In this document: in pieces, positions 33,450 through 45,718 of the stretch
Numbering within the stretch: the stretch's first letter is position 1
Layout: each line of letters opens with the position of its first letter
Assembly (NCBI RefSeq): GCF_009727055.1
Contig: NC_052357.1
Coordinates: 13,158,875-13,222,874, forward strand
From: Benincasa hispida
Taxonomy: Eukaryota > Streptophyta > Magnoliopsida > Cucurbitales > Cucurbitaceae
Length of the DNA: 64,000 bases
Reading direction: 5' to 3'
Notes under the pieces: generated by a model
Database searches by the model: none
Told to the model about the DNA's origin: nothing
What the model saw: only the letters and a program-made list of their open reading frames with translations
Made by a program: the position numbers and the translations under genes

Positions 33450-36400
33450 TCAATAGTATGCTTTCCGAGGGTTATTCTACGAAAACCAAAAAATATGGCA
33501 TCAAAACTACTTGATTAACATAGGCATTCAAGTAAGCAACTTCAAACTAAAATGGGTGTGATAAACAAATACCAGTGGATTTGGTCTGTAACGATAACCA
33601 AGCATCATGCGCTTCTTGTACTGCTCGTATATATCGTCTTCGGGAGTCACCTCACCAGGTTGATGGGCTCCAACACCCAAGTTATTCGTCTTTACATCAC
33701 CTGCCATTATAGGATCGGCAATACCACTCTTGGAGCTTCCCAGACCCTCACCTGCGATTCTCTTGCGGGTATTAGAAGGTTTCCTCCAATTACCAAATGA
33801 ATTTTCAAAGGAACGGGAATCATAATCTGAACTTTTGGTTCAATGTAAGCTCCAGGAAAAGTAGTGACTTGTCAAAACCTTTCGCAAGATGAACTTAAAG
33901 ATAGATCTAATTAAGAATTCTAGAGCCTGGCATTGTTAAGTCCAATGGTCCATCTACTGACCCATGTGAAATGTGACCTGTGGTGTGTCAGCAAAAAGAT
34001 GGGGGGAGAGAGAGAGAGGGAGAGAGAACCTTCTTTCCATCCCATTTTAGATAGGAGTCTGTGCCCAACATTATCAGCCTGAATTTTAGCCTTATCAGCG
34101 GCTTCTCTAGAATATTTCCGGGCAGATGCATCATTGCATGTAGCTAAGAACTTTTCAAGCTCCTCGTGGGGAATGAAGTCACCCATGTGATGCCCCCTTT
34201 TCCCTAAAGCTGAAGCTGCATAGCACCCCCAAAATAGAAAAGGAAGTTAAAGCAATAACACTACTAATGCCAAAAGCTACATAAATAATGGTCAACCAGG
34301 TACACCACAGCAGGTCATACCTTGAAGAGACGCAGGAGGTGGCATTTCATCTTTCGACTGTTTAGGTTGTCTCATCCTCTCTTCGCGAGCAGCTTTCTTC
34401 ATGTAGAATTCCATCATTGCAATTGGATCTCCACTTGGTGGTGGCCTAACTTCACCTTAAAACGTGAAAACCACACATCAAGTACAATGTCAATTCATTG
34501 AACATAGTGAGCACTAAACAGCCTCCCGATGAATTTCTCAGACAATTTCGGACATAAGATGCCCATTTTACCTACTCTCTCTCATCCCCCACAACAAAAG
34601 GAAGGGGAAGAGCAGCACCTTACTTTGAATATTACAAGACGAAAGAAAGTCACGGTGTCAAATAGTTACCTGTTCTTTCAGGCCATGGCGTAGCATTAGA
34701 TGAACCTACAGAAGTCCTTGAATCCTCAGATGGTTCATACAAAGCAGAGGCAGGGGTTTGATAATTTGATGAGGAAGACTGCTGGAGAGATTTCTGGAAA
34801 CCAGTCCTTGGCTTAGAAGTTAGCACGCTCCCACCATCTACAGATAGAAAGAGCAAAATGTATGTGAAAAACAATTACTCCCAATGAGATCAAGTTATTC
34901 AGGAAAAACCCCACAAGAAAAATAAGATGAGAAGTCTTATCCAAGAATAAAATTCCCCAATTTGAACATTTAAAATTCGTCCAGTTTAAGAGTACGCAAC
35001 AAAAACTAACACCAGAATGCGACACAAATTTCATTAATGACACCAATTCTTGTTTTCAAAGGATAATATGAGAATCAAGAGAGAAGCCCAAACCATTGGA
35101 TGATTTGAGTTCGATAGTCTGTGAAAGAGCTTTTTCTTCTTGAGCTAGCTGATATTCATAGTATTTGTAATCTGCAGAACTCTCATCAAACAGAAATCTG
35201 CAAAGATTAATTAATAGATATTTTGTTAAAAATTCATTTTTGGAAAGCTAAGCATCGAATAACCAATGAAGCCATAGATACAAGAAAGCAGTAGCAGAAA
35301 CGGAATTGTTAAGAAAAAACAATGCATGGAAACTTTTAAAGCACAACAAGAACGTACTTAAAAGGTGTATCTCCAGGATTTTTTTGGCGAGTAACATGCT
35401 CAAATTGCCTTCCATGTTTAGCCACAAAACTTGCTAGCTTGTCGGCAACTTTCTTCACTGTAGGATCACTTGGTGAAGGTGGTGCTGCATATCACTTATA
35501 AAACTGATTAATACCAAGAGCATGAACAAGTGAATGCAAATTACTCTTGCAGCAGGCTGCTACATATTCCAATTCTTTCATTGAACATCTCTTCCACCAA
35601 TGTTGAAAGGTATTAAAGGTATACACTGCATTCATGAGACAAGAAATTTTCAAGAGTGCTTTGTACTCTACATCTGAAGAAGTCCAAGTTTTACAAGAGA
35701 TCTAAACTCACGGTCCCAACAAAAGCCAATGCAGTTAACTGAAGGAAAATGGATTATGACCTACATGTTAATTCTATAATGCCCCAAGCCCCCAATAGAA
35801 CAAAATGGTTTTCGGTAGATTCAAGAACAACGTACAACTCTCTGTGCAAAAACTGTCGGTAAAAAGATGAAGGGTGAAGATGCAATCGGGAAGAAATCTT
35901 CCATAGACCAATTTAAATTAGAAAACAGAAAGGCAGAATACAGACAGGAAAGAAGCACGCTGAACCATAGTTCTTTTCAACTTGAAACAATTGAGGTCTG
36001 ACATTCTTAGGGACTTAAAATTGAAAACTATATATAAGTTATTTACTCACCTCCCTATGCCAAATAATTTTCCAACAACGGTAGATAACAGTTATTCAGG
36101 ACAATAACTTGAGTGAACTTGTCAATAAAAGATATAAAAACAAGCCAACAGATAGATGCTAGCCATGCTCCAGGATGACAGAAGATGGATCATGATTGAA
36201 CATGCATATAACAGGACAGCTGAAATTAAGTAACTAATTCACCGCAGCAACCAGAAAAGCCCTTAAACAGACCAGGTTTATTGGTTTACAAACTCTGGCA
36301 GATACTCGCCATTGATCCCAACAAGAAAGGAGTGTCAGTATAAAGTAGTAATTACCATCACCAGATTGAATTACTGGCTGCTCAGTAACATCTTGTGGAC

Positions 36401-36761
36401 CTAACTTTTGACGCTTCTCTGGTAGATGATCAGATGCATCTACCAGATCAGATTCATCTTCATCCTCATCTTCTCCTAACTTTACAGAAGGTGCCACAAG
36501 CTTAGACTTCTGCTTCAAGCTGAAAGAAAGTTTTCCAGTTGGAGCAGTCTTACGAATCTCACCACCCTTAAACTGCATACTAGTTTTACTACTGGCATTG
36601 TGTGGAATAGAAGTCCCAGCTATAATCTTGATTGGTTTTGGCTCCTCAGAGGTAGCACCTTTATCCTTATCCTTCTCACCATTTTTCTGTTGGAGTTGTT
36701 TAAACCTTTCCATAAAGGAACCATCGTTGACAAAAAGAGTAGGGGGCATTCCTTTGTCCAT
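33450..36761 (-). CDS. SURP and G-patch domain protein (SUGP1-like splicing factor)
   Basis: Eight exons join in frame: 36761-36356, 35484-35358, 35197-35094, 34837-34670, 34455-34321, 34215-34030, 33751-33573 and 33476-33450, giving 443 residues. Most junctions split a codon after its first base. The N-terminus (MDKGMPPTLFVNDGSFMERF) is followed by a charged linker with KRQKLGP, a likely nuclear signal. A SURP domain spans about 146-198 (VADKLASFVAKHGRQFEHVT, then PFKFLFDESSADYKYYEY). A Ser-rich linker and the segment DPIAMMEFYMKKAAREERMR follow. A G-patch lies at about 360-390 (VGHRLLSKMGWKEGEGLG). The C-terminus has YEQYKKRMMLGYRYRPNPLN. In SUGP1-type proteins the SURP domain binds splicing factor 1 and the G-patch activates a DEAH helicase, so a role in branch-site or 3' splice-site selection is likely. 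A non-coding leader exon is expected near 37.5-37.75 kb. Confidence 0.93.
33990..34027. repeat. (GA)n tract at a 5' splice site
   Basis: A G-run and GAGAGAGA repeat (plus strand) lie directly after the donor of the intron following exon 34215-34030. In the transcript the intron begins GUUCUCUCUCUCCC. Confidence 0.8.
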
Positions 36762-37880
36762 GGAAGCACAATGAGTACACGGGCTGCTTACAATGAATCA
36801 TCATTAGAAAGACAAGCAACCAGACATTTTAAATGATGAAGTAAAACAAGAGAACCAAACTTAGCAGGACAACCCTTGAAACAAAAACAAAACATAACAT
36901 TCAAATCACACAGGGAAAAAAGATATCCCAAAGGATAAATGAAAAACTTCTCCCTTCAAACAGCCCCCGACTTCTTCACTAATTAAACATAATATTGTTA
37001 ATCCCACACCTCTGGGTAAAGAGAAAACAAAATATACACAAAAAATGTCCAATCTATTAGAAAAATAAGGCTCACACGGACGAATTGATATTAACAATCG
37101 TCAAGAAATTCTCTTGACACAATCTGCTTAAGCATGGGTCTTTTTCGTAATCGAACACCGATCAAAAACTCATGGAAGTTAACCGACCAAATCAAAAACA
37201 GGGAATATTAAATAAAAATTTAAAACAATCAAACTGCAGAGAACGATTAACAAATACCACACCAATATTTCCGACGATGCAGGTAAAAATCACGAGAACC
37301 CACATCAAAATTTGCGAGCGTAGTGCAGAAACAGCACAAAAACATCCGCGTAATAAAAGTGAAACCATATCAAAGGGGAAAAAAAACCCTAGCTCCAGAA
37401 CCTAAAAGCCCGCGAAGAACAATCACAACCAAAAGTGAAAAGACAAGCAAATACAGAATCCAAAACAACCGAAAGAGTAACTAAAATTATTTAACGGATC
37501 AAAATGAATGGAGAACTAACCCAAACGCTCTGCGGAACAATCTTGAATCTGAGAATAGAAATCCAAACCTTCCGGTTCGACTGCAAAACTGGATGGCGGT
37601 TGGTTTCCGCTAGCGCCGATTAAGGATCGGAAGATGAATTTGAAAAACAATCGAATTGAACAAAATCATGAACTGACCCGAAGGCTGGGCAATTTGTGTT
37701 TGGCGCAGAAAAGTGAAGTAGAGGAGAAGGCCTTTCCGTTCGTTCGTGGTTCATTAATATAAATATAAAAGGAAAATTTTCGGTTCCGTATCAGATGTCC
37801 GAAATTCGATTAAATAACATAAAAAAGAAAAGGTATGTGGCTTATTTATAAAACCAACCCTATACTTTAGGTTATTTGTA
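36762..37880 (-). promoter_or_regulatory. 5' leader intron and promoter side of the SURP/G-patch gene
   Basis: On the minus strand a leader exon is likely within about 37520-37740. It includes GCGCCAAACAC-type sequence and runs into a GT donor near 37520 (GGGTTAGTTCTCC). An intron then runs to a site just upstream of the ATG at 36761. The stretch 36770-37500 has no plausible coding exon. The 37600-37745 part is the least AT-rich, as expected for a promoter-proximal region. Confidence 0.45.
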
Positions 37881-37885
37881 AGTTG

Positions 37886-37922
37886 CACCCCCCTCTCTCT
37901 CTCTCTCTTTTTTTTTTTTTCC
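37886..37922. repeat. (CT)n/(T)n microsatellite
   Basis: CCCCCCTCTCTCTCTCTCTC followed by a T-run, about 0.1-0.2 kb upstream of the likely start of the SURP/G-patch transcript. Confidence 0.9.
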
Positions 37923-38099
37923 TTTTTCCTTTTTCAATTTTTAATAAAAACTCTAAAGTCAATTTAGATTCTAAAATCGTTGTTGTATAACTTTTATATG
38001 GGTTCACTTTCTTATTTTGTTATTATTTAAAAAAAAAAAAAAAACTTAATTTGTCTTCCCAGCAAAATTCTTATATTAAAAAAGCGTTATTTTCAAGTA

Positions 38100-38262
38100 T
38101 AAAAAATTAAATCAAAATATTTATAAATAGTAACATGATAGACTACAATAGATAGTGATAGATTATGGTATAGTCTATTGCTATCTATTAAGGTCTATGA
38201 TTATATGTGATATTTTATTATTCTTTACAAATATTTTTAGTAATTTTATCATTTAAAATAAT
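38100..38262. repeat. TCTATC/GATAGA inverted-repeat MITE, copy 3
   Basis: Interleaved GATAGA and TCTATT words are followed by GATATTTTATTATTCTTTAC and TTTATCATTTAAAATAATTT. The arrangement is the same as at 18870-18990 and 22474-22715. Confidence 0.55.
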
Positions 38263-39004
38263 TTTATATTAAAAAAATCTATTTTAATATTTATTAATTA
38301 ATTTTATTTTATATATGTGTAAGTATTTAGGTTAGTTTAACTAATTGCATGACATGCATGAAAACCTATGATATTAATTTGGTTGTTTAAAATTGTGTTT
38401 TTTCGTACTCATCATCAAACCAAAATAAGATTTTTTTTTTCAACATATAATTTATTCATAAAATTATAAAGCTTGCCTCTAAATTTGATAATTTGTCTAA
38501 ATTTTATCTAATCCGACCTTGGCAATTGTGTTTGACTTCAACACCACACGTGGGATTAAGGATACATAGCTTTGACCACTTAATCGAGATTCGAGAATAT
38601 ATGTCCAAACCAGTTAACCAATAATTATTAAAATAACTTAATTCACTGTTGTGACATATGCTAACTCGAGACCAATCCAATTCATCATATATTAATAACC
38701 TCTCATACGTCAACCTAACACATACTCAACTAGTTTAGATATATACCTTTGATTCAAGACATTAAAAATTCAAATTTTTTCAACAACTTTTGTCAAGAAA
38801 AAGAAAGGAAAAAAAAAAATAGACTCTTTAGATAAATAACAACTCTGGGTTTAGGATTGTTTTGATTACAGGTTTGTTGTATCTTAATTGATATGTCTTT
38901 ACAGTCTCGAAAGTATATAATAAGTTCATAAACGTTGACCAACATGATCATCCTAGATTTCCTAAACTTTTTATATTGTAAATTTAATCTTTAAATAATC
39001 AAAT
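38263..39004. other. AT-rich intergenic DNA
   Basis: No gene, RNA or clear repeat was recognised here. Confidence 0.5.
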
Positions 39005-39712
39005 AATATTTAGGGACCGATTATTTCGCGGGCATCCTAGATTCTCATGAAGTGGTCATCTGTGTTTGTTTTGTGGTATTGTGAGATGTCTGACATCTAA
39101 ATATTCAATCAGACATCCTATGATGCCCAAATGGAGGGCATCTGAAGAGTTTGGGATGCATTATTGAAAAATGAGTTTTCTAGATTCCCAAATTGAGGGC
39201 ATCCCCAATTTACTTTTTTATTTTATTTTACATATATATTAATTTTAATTTGCATTATATAATTAAAATAAACACTTTCAACTATGTATATCATCTATTT
39301 TTAGTTATATCATAATTCTCATTATTTTTTTAGGAATATATTCAAATTCAACTTGATATTTATTTTATAAAAAAGCTTAAATTATGATATATTATTTTGT
39401 TAAAAAAAATAACATATAAAATAATATAAATTTTATTAATTTAAAAAGAAATTCAAATTGTAAAAACAAATATGTTATATAAGTTCAAGTCATATTCAAT
39501 TAATTATAAAGTAATAAATAGTTGTAAGGGCATTATTGGAGTTTTATAAAAATTTAAGATAATCCTGAGTATAAATCCTACAAAACAAATACACTTATCA
39601 AAATTTCCCAGCTTACAAAACAAATACGATGATCTAAAGATATCGGATATCTATAATTTTAGGCATATAAGATTTTGGTTATCTTCATTCTCAAACAAAA
39701 ATAAACCACCGT
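39005..39712. mobile_element. Uninterrupted MITE-like element (empty-site copy)
   Basis: GGGCATCCTAGATTCTCATG...GTGTTTGTTTTGTGG at the left faces CCTACAAAACAAATACAC and ATATCTATAATTTTAGGCAT at the right, giving inverted ends and internal repeats. Read in reverse, the right two-thirds match the split copy at 9770-9880 plus 14606-15085. No coding capacity is seen. Confidence 0.6.
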
Positions 39713-39787
39713 TTAGGGTTTTATTATGCACAACAATAAAAATACATAGAAACTTATTACCCTTTCTCATTTCTAAGACAAAATAAC

Positions 39788-40965
39788 AGGAAAATTTGTA
39801 CGGATGACCCACTTTTTGGGCCCAAAATGTCAAATGACCTATTTTTTAAAAATAATGTCAATTGACCCTTTGCTGACATCATTGGCATACCAGATTATGC
39901 AAATGTCTTCACCTCTTTGTCTTTTTACTCTTCTACTTGTGTTGATTGTGTCTTAAACTGATCGGTAATGGGGATAGGGTGGGTCGTTATGGGGCTTAAA
40001 AATATTGTGAACCTATGATTTTTTATTTATTATTTTTTTTGGCTTTTTAGCTTTCGATGTGTTCTGAGATTAAAAACTAGTAGAAAGAGAGAATGTGAGT
40101 GAAATAAGTGAGAGTGAAATCAATGAGAGCGACACCAGCGAGACAATGTTTAAAGAAAATCTTTCTTTTCGAAAGGGAGAGAGAGCGAGAGAGAGAAAGG
40201 GAGAGAGCGAGAGAGAGAAAGAGATAGAGTAAGAGATAAACATTTTGTTAACTATTTATTATTTTTTTTTTTTGTCTTGCTCTCTTAGAAATCCACCGAA
40301 TAAAAGGAAATAACAAATAAAACAAGTTTATACAGTGAATTTCTCGATAAATAAATTGGCACTTAGAAATCCAAACTTCTACGTTCTAAATGTAACAATG
40401 TGGAAGGAGATTATAAATTGCAGCAAGCAAAGGCAAAATAGCTAAACAATAACATACATCAATTTTTTTTTTATAATAATTAAAACAGAGCTCAAAAACA
40501 TGAATCTCTCGTCCCACATGCCTATTACATGAATCTATCGCTCTCTCTCTCTTTCTCTCTCTCTCCCTTTCACTCTTTCGCCCTCTCTCCCTTCGGAAGA
40601 GAGAGATTTTCTTTAGATATTGTTTCGCTAGTCTTGCTCTCTCTGGTGTCGTTCTCGCCAATTTCACTCATATTTTCTCTTTCTGCTCGTCTTCAATCTC
40701 ATAACACATCGAGAATAAAAAAAACAAACAAAAAATCATAGGTTCACAATATTTCTAAACACCAAAACGACCCACCCTATCCCCATTACTAATCAGTTTA
40801 AGACACAATCGGCACGAATAGAAAGATAAGAAAACAAAGAGGTGAGGGCATTTACATAATCTGGTATGATGATAATATCAATCGAGGGATAATTGACATT
40901 ATTTTAGAAAAAATAAGTCATTTAACCTTTTGAGCCCAAAAAATAGCCATGTGTACAAATTTCCT
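39788..40965. mobile_element. Fold-back MULE-like element with exact 9-bp target duplication
   Basis: The element starts AGGAAAATTTG and ends CAAATTTCCT. The bases CAAAATAAC occur immediately before it (39779-39787) and again immediately after it (40966-40974). The two arms, about 450 bases each, are inverted copies carrying GGGCCCAAAATGTCAAATGA, CCTATCCCCATTAC/GTAATGGGGATAGG, GAGAGCGACACCAGCGAGA, and long GA/CT tracts with GCGAGAGA. The loop (about 40240-40530) is AT-rich. No protein is encoded; ORFs at 40386-40741 are simple-repeat frames. Confidence 0.85.
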
Positions 40966-40974
40966 CAAAATAAC

Positions 40975-41082
40975 TACAAAACCCGTAAGTTCCCTACCTT
41001 CGAAACGAACTTAGAGAGGCACAAAGTATAGAAGAAGAGCGGCAGCAAGAAGGAAGAAGAAGAAGAAGATTGTTCTGCTAAG
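40975..41082 (+). promoter_or_regulatory. 5' leader of the TrmL-like gene
   Basis: A 108-base leader with a GAAGAAGAAGAAGAAGA purine tract just before the ATG at 41083. The fold-back MULE ends only about 110 bases upstream of this ATG, so the promoter must lie in or behind the transposon. Confidence 0.4.
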
Positions 41083-44064
41083 ATGCCATTAATGGACACA
41101 GCAACAGTCACTCTCAGAACTTTAAACCCATTTCCCCCTTTTCAACTACGCTCATCGAGGCCTCATCATCTTCTTCGCCCTCACTGCTTCTCCCATTTCA
41201 CCAACAAACAGCACAATCCATCTTCTTCCTCCTCCTTCCACCGGCTTCTCCCCTTCTGCTCCTTATGTAAGTATCTATCTGTAATTAAATGTTCTTACAT
41301 CCTATGGACTCTGTAATTTCGGCTGTCAATTGAGTTGAAAGCGCCTTTTTAGTTTGGTTTTGCTGTGTTAATGGCGCAGCTGAAAGAGTGGAGGGTTCTG
41401 GTTCCCTTCCGAGTGGTGTTGGTGAGGCCGTTAATGGGGTTTCCCAGCCAAAGCTTCTTCAAGTTGTATTAGTTTCTCCCTTGGTAATTATTTAAACATA
41501 GAACAAGTTCCCTTGCTTAGTTTATTCTTTTTCTTGCTCTTCTTTTCTGCATTTTCTTGCAAGCCATCGCTATCTTTAGTTTGTTTGTGTTTCTATCTGT
41601 ATCTGGGGATTTGTACAGCTTGACTTAACATTTTGAAGAAGTTTCATATCGCTTTAAGCTTTGTTTGATTGTCAAGGACGAAATTTCACATGATTGAAAA
41701 TTTTGATCAGATGTGAAGTGGCAGTACTTTTAAGAACTTCAGCTGTAACGTGTAGTCAATAGAGTAGGTTAGGTTCAAGAGTTTTTTGGGCATGGACGAC
41801 CCAAATTTGGCTGTGCAAATGTCAAATAACTAATTCTGAAAACTAACATTTTTCTTAAGTTACAAAGCATCAATGAATGTTAAATTCTCCTTAGAGCGCA
41901 TTTGCATTCCCGGGTTCGCACCCTTCGCAAATTGACGAGACCCCGAACGTGATATGAAGGTGCATTGTGATTTTATAAGAATAAGAATTCTTGCCCATTA
42001 TAAAATTTCACGATTTTATGACTTCTATTGAAAGTGAAATCGCATTAGGGTCTCATCAATTCGCGATGGGTGAGACCCGCAATCACAAATGGGCAATTTA
42101 AAATTAGCCGTTTCAAAAGGTTAGTATTCATTATTTTTAGAATTCAGGTCATTTGACATTAGTGAGACCAAATTTGGGTCATTCGTACAAAAATCAGCTT
42201 AATAAGAAAAAACCTTTAATATCTCTGGGTTCTCGGGATCGGGCTGGGCGTGGTTGCCCCTCAATTAATGGGGGTAAGACCCTTGATACCGGGTTACCAA
42301 AACATATAGGGTAGCTTTTCCTAGATTCTGGATGTTCTTTGAAAGGATGTACTCCAGATTTACTTTGAATTTTTCAATAAGACAAACAAAAGAAATTCAG
42401 AGGATATTGGCACAGGGAAATTTGCTGACATTCCAGTGGGTGTTTTGTTTGAAAACAAATTAATAGGGACTAGGGAGCCTTTAGTTAGATATTTGCATCA
42501 ATCTCTGTCGTGTGCATAAGGTTGATGGTAAACTAGAGACCTTAGGTGGTATCATCGGATGATTATCAAGTTGGAATTAGTAGAGCTGCTGGCACTTAAT
42601 GCCTGATTCGCAACAGTCGTCTTCAAGTTGAGATGTGAGGGTTGAGACAGCATCTTGTCGAAATTTCAATAGAATGCTCGTAAACTTGTCAAGCAGTTGA
42701 TGTCATATTAGAGCAAAAGGTTGTGTGATGTTAATGGTAAACTTTTATTTTGGTCGATATCAAATGCTTCTAGTATATTTCTTCCAAATTGAATTCTACT
42801 TCTAACAAAATACAAAATCCACATTGTGTGTACATACAGTACAACTTATTAGTTTGTATATCATGGCACGAGTTGTATGCAGTTGTGTGAAACACGGTGA
42901 ATGCCGAATCGTAATTTCTCCATTTTCCTTTTGGGTTGCAGACAACCTCAAAATTCCTCAAGGATGGCTCTGAGATTTCTGTTGTCCTTGACAGATTCCT
43001 GGGAACACTGGTAGCATTGCCAGAACATGTGCGGCATCAGCTGTTGGACTACATCTAGTTGGGGTTAGTATTGTAACATCTCTACTTCGAGTGCAATCGT
43101 TCTGATTTCCCCCTCAAAAATCTTTTTTTGGAGCTGCTGTTGACTTTAATAACTTATCTTTCTCAGCCATTGGGATTTAAGGTAGATGACACGAAGTTAA
43201 AGCGGGCTGGTTTGGATTATTGGCCGTATCCCATGATGCATTCTATACATGATTCTTGTGCTCTCATTTACAGTTAAATAACAGGAATTCGAGTTCTTTG
43301 AATGTTGGAAAATTGTACTTTACGTTTTCTTGAACTGTTTGAGTTTTCTATTTCGTGCTGCCACTGTACATATAGTTCAATGTTTTCGAGTTTTAACATC
43401 GTATTTTAGATACGTCGTCGTTAAAATTCATCACACGTGGGCAGACTTTCGAGACTACTTTATGAAACAGGTAATCTTCATTGCTTTTGTCTCATGTCTG
43501 CATAGAAAATGTGAACAAAATTCTATTTGCTTAGCGATTCTATGAGTTTCTTCCTCTTTGCATCCTGGATTGTTGAGACTATGTCTACCGACCCAATTGA
43601 TATGATGTATACAGGAAGGAGAAAAGCGGCTGCTAGCATTTACAAAGAGAGGAACTACACTTCACTCGGTGAGTGCCCATTTCTTTGATGTTCTCTATAC
43701 GGGTCTTATGAAATGTCGATCGCTCATGGGCTAGGGAAGGATTTTGAGTAACAATGGTTGTTCTCTTTTTTCATTTCTGCAGGATTTTTCATACAAGCGG
43801 GGCGATTACTTGTTGTTTGGCTCGGAAACTAGTGGCTTACCAGCCGAAGCTCTTGAGGACTGCAAAAACCAGCCATTTGGGGGAGGGACTTTAAGAATTC
43901 CAATGGTTGAAACTTATGTTAGATGCCTCAATCTCTCGGTAAGTGTTGGTATTGCCATATATGAAGCTTCAAGACAACTAAATTACGAGCAACTACAGCA
44001 GGTTGGATCAGAGAGTTGTACTGGCAATGAACAATCTATCATTACAGAAGATCTTTTTGCTTGA
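41083..44064 (+). CDS. SpoU/TrmL-type tRNA (cytidine-34) 2'-O-methyltransferase, plastid-type
   Basis: Seven exons join in frame: 41083-41266, 41380-41483, 42995-43063, 43167-43225, 43410-43470, 43615-43668 and 43783-44064, giving 270 residues. Residues 1 to about 62 are rich in Ser, Pro, His and Arg with few acids, which suggests a chloroplast or mitochondrial transit peptide. The SPOUT fold follows: LLQVVLVSPL then IPGNTGSIARTCAA (motif 1), PLGFKVDDTKLKRAGLDYWP, then LLFGSETSGLP (motif 2) and IPMVETYVRCLNLSVSVGIA (motif 3, the AdoMet knot). The spacing follows bacterial TrmL, which methylates the wobble 2'-OH of tRNA-Leu. Bacterial TrmL normally has an RSMNLSN-type motif; here it reads RCLNLSV. 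Function as a SpoU-family tRNA methyltransferase is firm; position 34 as the target is inferred. Intron 2 (41484-42994) holds a MULE-derived MITE. Confidence 0.9.
41782..42193. mobile_element. MULE-derived MITE in intron 2 of the TrmL-like gene
   Basis: The left end (TTTTTTGGGCATGGACGACC, then CAAATGTCAAATAAC) is inverted relative to the right end (GGTCATTTGACATTAGTGAG, then GGGTCATTCGTACAAAAAT). The same terminal words (TTGTACGGATGACCC, AATGTCAAATGACCT) form the ends of 39788-40965, so this is a smaller member of that family. The interior also shows inverted sequence around GGGTCTCATCAATTCGC. Confidence 0.6.
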
Positions 44065-45718
44065 TTCTTGGATATGAAATTTTGTACCATTTTAAATTTA
44101 TTTGGAAACTATAACAGAAACATTGTTTACCCTATGGTCTTAAAGTTGATTCATTGCATGATGCTGTTATATTGCTGTTTTGTTATATTTTGTAATGTTA
44201 ACCTGTTTTTCAATTCATGATTGTATTTCACCTTACTTTAATGTGACCATAAGAGTTCTTGTAGATTATTATTTGGTTTAAATCCTATTTTGGACTCTAA
44301 ACTTTCTTATTTGTTTTATTTGTTCTTAAATTTTCAAAAAATAATTATTTTTATCTCCCAATTTTTGTAATGTCTATTTTATTCTTTAAACTTAGGGTAC
44401 GTTGATCAAACCATAATGAAAATTGACATAATTGGAATGAGATTTTATTGATGGATGAATCGTAATAGATCTGAATTGCATATATAATTGGATTACTTTT
44501 GATTGCATTTACTTAGAATTATGAATCTGTCTCAATTTGCTGTTACTGTTACTATTTGATCTTAACGGTAATGGTAACGATAAAGGTACCAATAAATGTG
44601 GTAGATTCAGTAACAATAATGGTAAAGATAGTAGATCTCATGTAATTTTCAATCAAAATCAGATTGAGCATTCTCGATTTGATTATAAGTTTTGAGATGA
44701 GTCTCACAATTCATTACGATTGCAGAACTCAAGTAAACAACAACAACGGTACAACTGAGGCTCAATTTTTACATTATCGTTGATGGATTACCTTTCACAT
44801 GGGTAAATGTGACCTTAAATAATAATAATAATAAAACAAATAATTTGATCCTAAAAAGGAGGTTTTTTTTTTTTTTTTTCTTTCTTACTCAATACTCTTT
44901 GACCCATGTGGTTCGAGTATATGTCCATGTTGACATGTTAGAACATATCTTCCAAACAATGTTATTAATCCGTTGAAATCTAAAATGATTTCATTTAAAA
45001 CTTTAAGAATCAAAACCAACCGGTTGAAAGTCTGGAGAATATTGTCAAAAGTTTGGGGATGATTTTTTTTTTTTTAAAAAAAATATTGTAATTAAAGTGT
45101 GAGGTGGGAGAATCGAACCTCAAACCACGAGATTGATAGTATGAACAGTATGTCAATTGAACTACGTTCTTGTTGGCAAAAGTTTGGGGATGATTGAAAA
45201 CATCAAAATGAGCCCATTAAATATATATAAACATTTAATTTGTACAACAATCAAAGTGCAACCGTGCTTGAGAACGATATGAACTTGCTGAAATAAAATA
45301 TAAATTAAATATTGAAGATAGTATGTAATACAAATAAAAAAAAAATTGAAATAGATGTTTACTCACAAAATTACATCATGTTACAAATCACCTTATCTTT
45401 CATCATTCAACAACTGTCCTAGAAAATGAGATTTCTTCAGTGCAGTAGGAGTGGAGGATTCAAAATTTCAAACCACAGACCCTATACTACCTTTGCTAAA
45501 AATAAAATAAAATGAGAGATTATGCTTTCTACAGTGGAATAATAAATGTTGAAGTAAAAAAATGGAAACTTTCATTTATATTTACCCAATGCATTAATTT
45601 TTTCATAGTTTTCTTCCTGAAATATACTGTACATCACCTACACTGTCCCTAATTATCAAACAACGGGTTTAATCAAATAAATTTCTCAAATAAATTTCTG
45701 TTATCCTACACTAACATA
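44065..45718. other. Convergent 3' region between the TrmL-like and COM1-like genes
   Basis: This AT-rich stretch holds the 3' ends of two convergent transcripts and a SINE-like repeat at 45060-45185. No gene is seen. Confidence 0.5.
45060..45185 (-). repeat. SINE-like tRNA-derived repeat
   Basis: The minus strand reads ACGTAGTTCAATTGACATAC (A-box-like) and then GGTTTGAGGTTCGATTCTCC (B-box) about 50 bases further on, followed by an A/T-rich tail. It is similar in layout to 4750-4850. Confidence 0.6.

Noticed and set aside
40386..40741. Arg/Glu/Ser-rich ORFs on both strands as an RS-type protein
   Set aside because: They are GA/CT simple repeats in the arms of the fold-back MULE.
45060..45185. 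A true tRNA gene
   Set aside because: A- and B-box-like words are present, but no cloverleaf with acceptor and anticodon stems can be formed, so a SINE-like repeat is the better call.
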